Positions 14,590 to 19,897 of a stretch of DNA of 19,897 nt are shown here, piece by piece. The stretch is from positions 68,046 through 87,942 of the forward strand of contig DHQV01000002.1 of NCBI GenBank assembly GCA_002408185.1, read 5' to 3'. The DNA is from Deltaproteobacteria bacterium UBA5329. GTDB lineage: Bacteria > Desulfobacterota > Syntrophorhabdia > Syntrophorhabdales > Syntrophorhabdaceae. The position numbers were made by a program, and so were the translations under genes. The first letter of the stretch is position 1. The number at the start of each line of letters is the position of its first letter. The notes under the pieces are model-generated. The model was not told the origin of the DNA and did no database searches. It worked only from the letters and a program-made list of their open reading frames with translations.

Positions 14590-15389
14590 TTTGTTTCACC
14601 GAGCCACTTCGTGGCTGTTCGGTCGACCGTGCCGTCTTTTTTCATCTGATCGAGGGTCTTGTCTACCGCATCGCGAAGGGCTTTATCGGTTTTGCGAAAA
14701 CCGACGCCGTAAAGCTCTTTTCCGAAATTTTCACCAGGCATCACAAATAAATCCGGTCTTTTTGTAATGGTATACCGGGCGATCACCTCGTCCAGGACCA
14801 CCGCATCTATAAGGCCGGCTTCAAGGTCTTGAAGGGCAAGCTTATTATTCCTGTAGGCGGCCAATTCTTTGAGCGAGTCAATAAGCTCGGGATCCGACCC
14901 GATCCATTTTTCGCTCGAGGCACCGCGTTGGAAGCCGACCCTCTTTTCCTTGAGATCGCTCTTACGGGCGATGTTGGAACCTTTTTTTACAAGGATCACC
15001 TGATGGCTTTCAAGATACGGCTGTGAGAAGAGCATCTGATTCTCTCTTTCGGGAAGGATCGACAGGCCACTCCATACAATGTCGACCTCGCCCGTATTCA
15101 ATCGGGGGATCGTTTTGTCCCAGGCTATCGGTTTGAACTCGATCGTAAGTCCCAGGCGCTGCACCGCATTCCTGGCGAGATCAATGTCGAGGCCGACAAT
15201 TTCTTTTGTCGCGCTGTCTCTGAACGCCATGGGCGGGAACGCATCATCGATCCCCACTATTATGACGCCGCGGGCCCTGATATCATCGAAAGACCGGTCG
15301 GGCCTGGGCCCGGTTTTATCCTGTCCGTATACGGCAGTGCAAAGGATAAGGGTCAGTAACAACACGATCATGACATTGGTTATTTTCAT
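14583..15389 (-). CDS. Periplasmic amino-acid-type substrate-binding protein (ABC transporter, family 3)
   Basis: 268 residues. Residues 1-22 are a signal peptide (MKITNVMIVLLLTLILCTAVYG, cleavage probably after AVYG). The mature part is a family 3 solute-binding protein: RARGVIIVGIDDAFPPMAF, GLDIDLARNAVQRLG, FKPIAWDKTIPRLNTGEVDIVWSGLSILPERE, FSQPYLESHQVILV, LKEKRVGFQRGASSE, LEAGLIDAVVLDEVIARYTI, GVGFRKTDKALRDAVDKTLDQMKKDGT. It would trap a polar amino acid or similar solute in the periplasm and deliver it to a membrane permease. No permease or ATPase gene is adjacent, so it is an orphan here. No lipobox cysteine is seen. AAGGGGAC upstream and the promoter at 15431-15459 support ATG 15389. 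Confidence 0.92.
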   Translation of the reverse strand: MKITNVMIVLLLTLILCTAVYGQDKTGPRPDRSFDDIRARGVIIVGIDDAFPPMAFRDSATKEIVGLDIDLARNAVQRLGLTIEFKPIAWDKTIPRLNTGEVDIVWSGLSILPERENQMLFSQPYLESHQVILVKKGSNIARKSDLKEKRVGFQRGASSEKWIGSDPELIDSLKELAAYRNNKLALQDLEAGLIDAVVLDEVIARYTITKRPDLFVMPGENFGKELYGVGFRKTDKALRDAVDKTLDQMKKDGTVDRTATKWLGETKP

Positions 15390-15430
15390 AGCGGGTCCCC
15401 TTTCGGTTGTCTTGTTCTGGTGATGGGTCC

Positions 15431-15459
15431 ATTATATCCGACGGTAACATTCTTTGCAA
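15431..15459 (-). promoter_or_regulatory. Sigma-70-type promoter of the binding-protein gene
   Basis: Read on the minus strand: TTGCAA (15459-15454), a 17-base spacer, then a perfect TATAAT (15436-15431). The predicted start near 15424 gives a leader of about 35 bases before ATG 15389. Confidence 0.65.
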
Positions 15460-15480
15460 TGCGCCTACCGGACCAAAGTC

Positions 15481-15509
15481 ATGACTTAAATTCTCCATAT
15501 TGTTAAAAT
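15481..15509 (+). promoter_or_regulatory. Sigma-70-type promoter of rtcA
   Basis: ATGACT (15481-15486, 4 of 6 matches to TTGACA), a 17-base spacer and TAAAAT (15504-15509). The predicted start near 15516 excludes a translation start at 15511 and fits GTG 15541 or ATG 15550. It is divergent from the binding-protein promoter only 22 bases away. Confidence 0.45.
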
Positions 15510-15526
15510 AGTGGTAGGTTTAAAGA

Positions 15527-15535
15527 AAGGAAGGG
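15527..15535 (+). promoter_or_regulatory. Ribosome binding site favouring the GTG start of rtcA
   Basis: AAGGAAGGG is 5 bases before GTG 15541 and 14 bases before ATG 15550. The spacing favours the GTG, adding three residues (fMet-Lys-Asp) ahead of MVHIDGS. Confidence 0.5.
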
Positions 15536-15540
15536 TCGAT

Positions 15541-16566
15541 GTGAAGGATATGGTCCATATAGATGGATCTATGGGTGAGGGCGGGGGCCAGGTTCTGAGG
15601 ACTTCACTCTCCCTGTCGATCATTACCGCAAGGCCCCTCGATCTGGTCAATATCCGGTCCCGTCGCGACAGGCCGGGGATACAAAGACAGCACCTAGCCG
15701 CAGTCGAGGCGGCCCGCAAGATATGTTCCGCCAGGGTCGAGGGTGCCAAGACCGGTTCATCCGCTATCCTCTTTGTCCCTGGGAAAACGGCCGGAGGGAC
15801 ATACGAACTCTCCATCGGCTCCGCGGGAAGCGCGACCCTTGTAATGCAGACGATACTCCTCCCGCTCATGCTCGCGCCGCATTCATCTCATGTTGTGATC
15901 GAGGGTGGGACGCATAATATCTGGGCCCCACCCGTCGATTTTTTGGACAGGGTGTTCCTTCCTTTGGTCCGGCGCATGGGGCCCTCGGTTACAGTCCACC
16001 TGACGCGATATGGCTTTCATCCAGCGGGGGGCGGGCTGGTCCATGCGGCCATCGATCCCGTTTCAGTTTTAAAACCGATCGATGTCAACGAACGGGGAAA
16101 GATCGACCGGATAAGGGCAACGGCCCTTGTCTCACGCTTGCCGGAAAGTATAGGCCATCGTGAGATCAAGGTCGTGAAGGCCGAACTCGGCGATGATATC
16201 GAGGGATCGGTGAAAGTGGTCGATAGCAGGGGACCGGGCAATGTCCTCTTCGTCGAAATATTTTGCGACCGCATTACGGAAATTATCACATCCTTCGGCA
16301 GACGCGGTTTGCCGGCCGAAAAGGTCGCTTTGAATGTTGCCCGGGAAGCGCAAGACTATATCCGGTCGGGGGCCCCGGTGGGGTTGCATCTCGCCGACCA
16401 GCTTGTCCTGCCGTTTGCGCTCACCGGCGCCGGTTCTTTTACGACAATGGCCCCTACCCGGCATTTCAGTACAAATGTCGAGGTAATCAAGAAATTCCTT
16501 CCTGTCGACATCCGCACCGAACAGATGAGCGGGGACGCGTGGAAGGTAACCGTGAACAGATCGTAA
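15541..16566 (+). CDS. rtcA: RNA 3'-terminal phosphate cyclase
   Basis: 341 residues, the usual RtcA length. The enzyme turns an RNA 3'-phosphate into a 2',3'-cyclic phosphate using ATP through a covalent histidine-AMP step. Signature blocks are HIDGSMGEGGGQVLRTSLSLS near the N-terminus, RPGIQRQHLAAVEAA, EGGTHNIWAPPVDFL, RYGFHPAGGG, and near the end HLADQLVLPFALTGAG followed by TRHFSTN, whose His308 aligns with the adenylated His309 of E. coli RtcA. GTG 15541 is preferred because AAGGAAGGG (15527-15535) lies 5 bases before it; ATG 15550 is possible. No rtcB or rtcR is in the window. The stop codon lies inside a CGTAAGTCG-type repeat. Confidence 0.93.
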   Translation: MKDMVHIDGSMGEGGGQVLRTSLSLSIITARPLDLVNIRSRRDRPGIQRQHLAAVEAARKICSARVEGAKTGSSAILFVPGKTAGGTYELSIGSAGSATLVMQTILLPLMLAPHSSHVVIEGGTHNIWAPPVDFLDRVFLPLVRRMGPSVTVHLTRYGFHPAGGGLVHAAIDPVSVLKPIDVNERGKIDRIRATALVSRLPESIGHREIKVVKAELGDDIEGSVKVVDSRGPGNVLFVEIFCDRITEIITSFGRRGLPAEKVALNVAREAQDYIRSGAPVGLHLADQLVLPFALTGAGSFTTMAPTRHFSTNVEVIKKFLPVDIRTEQMSGDAWKVTVNRS

Positions 16567-16598
16567 GTCGTCAGTCGTAAGTCATAAGGTGTAAGAAG
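16562..16598 (+). repeat. Degenerate CGTAAGTCG-type repeat cluster at the rtcA 3' end
   Basis: Successive short units CGTAAGTCG, TCAGTCGTAAGTCATAAGG and TGTAAGAAG. The first supplies the rtcA stop codon TAA. It is a direct relative of the arm at 14466-14491 (shared CGTAAGTCGTAAGGTG-like order). The rest of the space to 16768, between convergent genes, shows no gene and only a weak possible hairpin (CCCGGG against CTCGGG near 16720-16755). Confidence 0.55.
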
Positions 16599-16768
16599 AA
16601 TTGCTTTGCGATTATCCTAATCCGGTCATCGCGGGCTGGGATACGGATTCTTAACTATTTTTCTCGCCGGCGTTTTAAGGTACCTGGCGGAAACGAAGTT
16701 AATTATGACACAGCCTCCAAACCCGGGATTATGACGAGGAACCTTGAACTCGGGACCGTCTTTTCGCC

Positions 16769-17458
16769 TTATGGCGTTGAGAGCCATTTAATGGATTCCG
16801 TTATGATCTCTTCATAAATGTCATTATCCGTTTTGTGCAACGACCTTGGGACGTGGAACGAATGGTCCCCTCCTTCGATCGTGTGGAACTGATGGGGCGT
16901 ATCGATCCGTTCAAGTACACCGAGAAGTTTTGGCAGGCTGCACAACGGGTCCCTCGTTCCGGCAAAAAAAAGCATCGGTACTTTGATTTCGTACAGGTGC
17001 GCGTCCCTTAAACGTTCGACATCGCTCGCAGGGTGGAGCGGATAGCCGAGGAAGATAAGACGATCGACAGGTAAATACCCGTCTGCCGCCATTTGCGATG
17101 CAACCCTGCCCCCCATCGATTTACCTGCGGCAACCCAGGAATGTGCCTTAACACCGAGGGCTGACCGGGCATATTCGTAGACTGCGCCCCATGTTTTTAC
17201 GAGAACACTCTGGCTATCCGGCGACTTTCCCCCTTCATTTGCGTAAAGGAAATTGAAGCGCAAAGCAGGATAGCCAGCCGACGCCATACCCCTCGCGAAT
17301 GACTCGATAAGAGGAGTGGTCATATCATTCCCCGCACCATGCGCAACAATAATGGCTGCATCTTTCCGTTTCCCCCGCGGCCCGGCGAAAATACCGGATG
17401 TTGTCTTCGCATCAACGACTGGAATTGTCACATACGTCTCGGAATATTCGTGTTCCAA
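16769..17458 (-). CDS. Alpha/beta hydrolase of the KANL3/Tex30 (dienelactone hydrolase-like) group
   Basis: 229 residues with a complete catalytic triad: nucleophile Ser114 in GKSMGGR, Asp170 in AGTRDPLC and His199 in GGDHSF. IIVAHGAGND (36-45) gives the oxyanion-hole strand. There is no signal peptide, so it is cytoplasmic. The natural substrate of bacterial members of this group is not established; an ester or thioester is a reasonable guess. The best start is TTG 17458, because GGGGGG (17465-17470) lies 6 bases before it and the next in-frame Met is at residue 46, inside the core. A separate 106-base space with short GTTCTA-type repeats divides it from the upstream hotdog gene. Confidence 0.87.
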   Translation of the reverse strand: MEHEYSETYVTIPVVDAKTTSGIFAGPRGKRKDAAIIVAHGAGNDMTTPLIESFARGMASAGYPALRFNFLYANEGGKSPDSQSVLVKTWGAVYEYARSALGVKAHSWVAAGKSMGGRVASQMAADGYLPVDRLIFLGYPLHPASDVERLRDAHLYEIKVPMLFFAGTRDPLCSLPKLLGVLERIDTPHQFHTIEGGDHSFHVPRSLHKTDNDIYEEIITESIKWLSTP

Positions 17459-17481
17459 AGTTATCCCCCCATAGTATCGTT

Positions 17482-17535
17482 CTATGTTCTGCGTTCTACA
17501 TTCATGTTTTTATGAAGTTTTTTTAACGTAGAACC
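17482..17535. repeat. Short GTTCTA/TAGAAC repeats with inverted pair
   Basis: GTTCTATGTTCTGCGTTCTAC-like units begin near 17479, and GTTCTAC (17493-17499) is inverted as GTAGAAC (17528-17534). These are the same kind of units as in the element at 13934-14079. The space contains TTCAT-ATGAA (17501-17516) followed by seven T on the + strand, where no gene needs a terminator. Confidence 0.4.
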
Positions 17536-17564
17536 GTCAATGTCAGAGACTCCTGAACCGAAGA

Positions 17565-18002
17565 TCATTTTTTATCTATTACCGTGCCGTAGAGCGTCGA
17601 TTCGTACACGAGGGCCCCTTTCTGGTTCTCTATCGCTATCTCGAACTTGGTGATCATGGATCGTTCCTGCCATTTTTTGATGACCGCGTGTATCGTATCG
17701 TTGGGATAGAGTTTTTCCCTCAGTTTCGTATGTTCGATCATGCCTACGGGAATCCCCTCGAGATCGGGGTACAGGATCGCGACCAGAAGCCGTATTCCCT
17801 GGTTTACAAGTTTAAGCACTGCGTAATCCGGGTAGATAGGGTAATCGGGTATGTGGCTTGAAAAATCCGGGTCCTTCACATCGAGTGCTTTAAAAAGCTC
17901 GATCTCGTCCGGAAAGCCCGGATCATAGACGGCTTCGTCAATAACAATGTGGCGCGGTGCTAACTTGAGCAATTTTCCGATCTCCTTCCTGCCAAGCTTC
18001 AT
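17565..18002 (-). CDS. FabZ-like hotdog-fold protein lacking the catalytic glutamate
   Basis: 145 residues. The block DFSSHIPDYPIYPDYAVLKLVNQG (46-69) has the form of the FabZ dehydratase active site, FxGHFPGxPIxPGVLxxEAxAQ, with His50 at the catalytic position. The partner glutamate, 14 residues further on in FabZ, is Lys64 here, and a FabZ-type C-terminal strand follows (GALVYESTLYGTVI). The fold suggests binding of an acyl-ACP or acyl-CoA, or an ester-type relative, but normal dehydration is unlikely. The start overlaps the methyltransferase stop in ATGA, so the two are coupled. Function not assigned. Confidence 0.7.
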   Translation of the reverse strand: MKLGRKEIGKLLKLAPRHIVIDEAVYDPGFPDEIELFKALDVKDPDFSSHIPDYPIYPDYAVLKLVNQGIRLLVAILYPDLEGIPVGMIEHTKLREKLYPNDTIHAVIKKWQERSMITKFEIAIENQKGALVYESTLYGTVIDKK

Positions 18003-18628
18003 GGTTCACCACTCTTTCGTATGATGATCCACAACCCACCTTCTTCTGTTATCGTGGCTCGTTCCATCACGTTATTTGCGCGCAGGTCTTTCACGATCAT
18101 ATCCGATGTCATTTCCTGTTTTCCAATAAGAAGGTTCAGTTTTCGCGAGAGGTCCGCGATGGGAGAAATGACCTCAGGTGGTGTGTATCTGCCAAAGCCT
18201 CCGCCAACAAATGCTGTGCCTGCCGGTTTAAGGACCCGTTCGATAGCACGATAATCGATCGTGAAGAGTGACGGAAAAAAGAGGGCCCCCCTAAAGATCA
18301 CGAGGTCGATGCTGTTGTTGTCGATCTCGAGCAGCTGGGGACCGGTTTCGATGATGGTGATACTATCGGTGTGCCCCTGCGATTTGACCTGTTCGACATA
18401 ATATTTTTTCATCGGTTCAGGAAATGAGGCGATATAGAAAGAATCTCCGATGCCCTGTCGCTTGAGTTCGTGGATCACGCCGCAAAAAGGGCCCACCTCC
18501 ATCACCGCGCCATCGCGCCTGCCATAGACGTCGATGACATGCCGGGCGAGGCAGGGGTAGATATCTTTCCACATGGTATTGATGTCCCGGACCAGTGAAA
18601 ATATGTCTTTCTTCTCATCGTGCATCAT
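17999..18628 (-). CDS. SAM-dependent methyltransferase-like protein
   Basis: 209 residues with a class I methyltransferase outline: motif I as VMEVGPFCG (42-50; the usual glycine-rich EVGxGxG is altered to GPFCG), an acidic DNNSIDLVIFRGALFF (103-118) for motif IV, and RVLKPAGTAFVGGGFG (131-146) for the post-motif strand. The acceptor is unknown. GGAGAGG just upstream of two adjacent ATG codons (18628 and 18625) supports either start. The first overlaps the transglutaminase gene by 14 bases and the stop overlaps the hotdog gene by 4, so this is the middle of a translationally coupled trio. Confidence 0.75.
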   Translation of the reverse strand: MMHDEKKDIFSLVRDINTMWKDIYPCLARHVIDVYGRRDGAVMEVGPFCGVIHELKRQGIGDSFYIASFPEPMKKYYVEQVKSQGHTDSITIIETGPQLLEIDNNSIDLVIFRGALFFPSLFTIDYRAIERVLKPAGTAFVGGGFGRYTPPEVISPIADLSRKLNLLIGKQEMTSDMIVKDLRANNVMERATITEEGGLWIIIRKSGEP

Positions 18629-19897
18629 CGATCCTCTCCAACATCTCTTGAAGCAGCCTTAAGTCCTCGTTCAAGAACGGACGGTCGGTGTAGTAGATGC
18701 GTTCGAAATTACGCACAAATTCCAGCGAGACCTTCCGGATGTTCTCGTCAGGGATGCGGGCCACGAATTCCTCAAGCCCCTCCGATGATCCCTTTTGATA
18801 ACCCAGGGCCTTGAGTTTCCTCAGAAAACGGTTGAGGACTCTTATTTCCCGGGAAGGGGCCGACCCTGTAAGTATCCACGCGGCAATTACCAGGGTAATC
18901 GCCATCAGTGCGATCCCGGTGTACAGCGCAATGCCGGATTTGAGAAATGCAAATGACATTGAGGGCCTTTTGATCTCAGATAGTATCGACCTGCTGATCG
19001 ATAATTGCCGCTCGACGTTATAGGTGAGGACTATGCCGTACCAGTAATAATTTATGGTGTCAAAAAAGAGCTGGAACTTGAGGAAGACGCCTTCTTTGCG
19101 GGCGGGGATGAAGGCGTCCGGTGACGCAGGCGTCGGATCGTAACGGACCCAACCCTTGCCGTCGGCGTACGCCTCGACCCAGACATGCGCATTCTTCTGC
19201 CGGACGAGGTAATAATTCCCCATCTCATTGTAATATCCTCCACGGTATCCTCCGACGATGCGGGAGGGAATTTTGTTGACGCGCAGGAGAACGGCCATTG
19301 CCGATGCGAAATACTCACAATTGCCGGACGGAGAGTCAAAGAAGAAACTTTCGAGCGGGTTCTTCGATAACGGGAGGTCCATGAGCCTATAGGTGTACCT
19401 TTCCGACTTCAAGTGGCCGAAGACCCTCCCTATGGTGGCCCTTGCATTATCCTTCACGGCAAGGCTTTTAGCGAGCGAAACAATGCGTGGGGATATGTTT
19501 CGGGGAAGCTGCAGGTATTTTTCGCGGTCTATGGTATCTTCGGGAGCGGTGTCGGAAATAATGGAAAAAACAGTGTATCGCATCCGCTTTTCTACATACG
19601 ACGGTATGGCGAATGTTAGGTCGTTGTACTTCCGTACGGCCTTAAGATCGATGTGGACCGGCTTGTCGAGGGCAAACAGGGACGAATTTTCGTACGGTTC
19701 AAGATATATCGTCTGCTGTATGCGTTTCCCCGCAGGGCTTGTAAGCTTCGCTGCCGCGTAAAAATGTTTCTTCGCCCCCCTCCAGGATGTCCCGTCAAAA
19801 TGATCGAGGGTGATCCCCCTCCAGTACAGCAGGGATTCGTCGATCCTTTCCATGGTCACTCTGAAAATAACGCTTTCATCTTCCTGTATTTCCGACG
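18615..19897 (-). CDS. TgpA-like membrane transglutaminase-domain protein (N-terminal part outside window)
   Basis: The frame stays open to the right edge, so the GTG at 19859 is internal; 426 residues are visible. They match the TgpA/DUF3488 family: the lead-in VIFRVTMERIDESLLYWRG and FDGTSW, then a transglutaminase-like domain with all three catalytic residues, Cys in SGNCEYFASAM (codon 19317-19319), His in NAHVWVEAY (19185-19187) and Asp in RYDPTPA (19137-19139). One membrane helix follows (around SGIALYTGIALMAITLVIAAWI), then a cytoplasmic DUF4129-like tail. Family members normally have several N-terminal membrane helices, presumably beyond the edge. The catalytic domain would face outwards. 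The partner AAA ATPase/DUF58 genes usual for this family are not in view. Confidence 0.9.
   Translation of the reverse strand, partial: SEIQEDESVIFRVTMERIDESLLYWRGITLDHFDGTSWRGAKKHFYAAAKLTSPAGKRIQQTIYLEPYENSSLFALDKPVHIDLKAVRKYNDLTFAIPSYVEKRMRYTVFSIISDTAPEDTIDREKYLQLPRNISPRIVSLAKSLAVKDNARATIGRVFGHLKSERYTYRLMDLPLSKNPLESFFFDSPSGNCEYFASAMAVLLRVNKIPSRIVGGYRGGYYNEMGNYYLVRQKNAHVWVEAYADGKGWVRYDPTPASPDAFIPARKEGVFLKFQLFFDTINYYWYGIVLTYNVERQLSISRSILSEIKRPSMSFAFLKSGIALYTGIALMAITLVIAAWILTGSAPSREIRVLNRFLRKLKALGYQKGSSEGLEEFVARIPDENIRKVSLEFVRNFERIYYTDRPFLNEDLRLLQEMLERIDDAR

Noticed and set aside
17501..17524. Possible rho-independent terminator (TTCAT-ATGAA with seven T)
   Set aside because: The T-run follows the stem only on the + strand, where no gene ends nearby; on the minus strand the hotdog gene would need it in the other orientation, and the stem is only 5 pairs.

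Overview
The window comes from a moderately GC-rich bacterium. Strong GGAGG ribosome sites, overlapping stop/start codons and one long single-strand catabolic operon fit an anaerobic proteobacterium of the Desulfobacterota/Syntrophorhabdus kind. That placement is an inference from gene content only (two molybdenum hydroxylase sets, one of 4-hydroxybenzoyl-CoA reductase type, next to a PaaK-type CoA ligase); no marker gene fixes the taxon.

Region 1 (1-13930, + strand) is one dense operon that enters from the left and has no gap over 50 bases. In order: the end of a HyuA-type subunit and a full HyuB-type subunit (ATP-dependent hydantoinase/oxoprolinase family); a phenylacetate-CoA-ligase-like enzyme; a xanthine-dehydrogenase-family set (FAD subunit, 2x[2Fe-2S] subunit, molybdopterin subunit); a VOC protein resembling methylmalonyl-CoA epimerase; a saccharopine-dehydrogenase-like oxidoreductase; a class III aminotransferase of the glutamate-1-semialdehyde aminomutase type; and a second molybdenum set (molybdopterin, FAD and [2Fe-2S] subunits, joined by TAATG overlaps). 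The second FAD subunit carries the four-cysteine insertion that marks 4-hydroxybenzoyl-CoA reductase. The set of activities (hydroxylation next to a ring nitrogen, ATP-driven opening of the lactam, CoA activation, reduction of a CoA ester) suggests a pathway for anaerobic degradation of an N-heterocycle or lactam. The substrate is not known. Three proteins in this operon depart from their families at key positions: the first molybdopterin subunit has an apparent in-frame deletion of about 50-55 residues, the second lacks the catalytic glutamate, and the VOC protein lacks a metal-ligand histidine.

Region 2 (13931-15540) holds a 146-base inverted-repeat element, a MoaD/ThiS-like sulfur carrier with its own promoter, a bidirectional terminator bracketed by a second inverted repeat, and a convergent gene for an orphan periplasmic amino-acid-type binding protein. 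Divergent promoters then separate that gene from rtcA.

Region 3 (15541-19897) has an RNA 3'-phosphate cyclase gene (rtcA, +) converging on minus-strand genes: an alpha/beta hydrolase and, upstream of it, a coupled trio of a TgpA-like membrane transglutaminase (cut by the right edge), a SAM-methyltransferase-like protein and a FabZ-like hotdog protein that lacks the catalytic glutamate. Short degenerate repeats of two families lie in several of the intergenic spaces. No tRNA, rRNA, CRISPR array, transposase or phage gene was seen.
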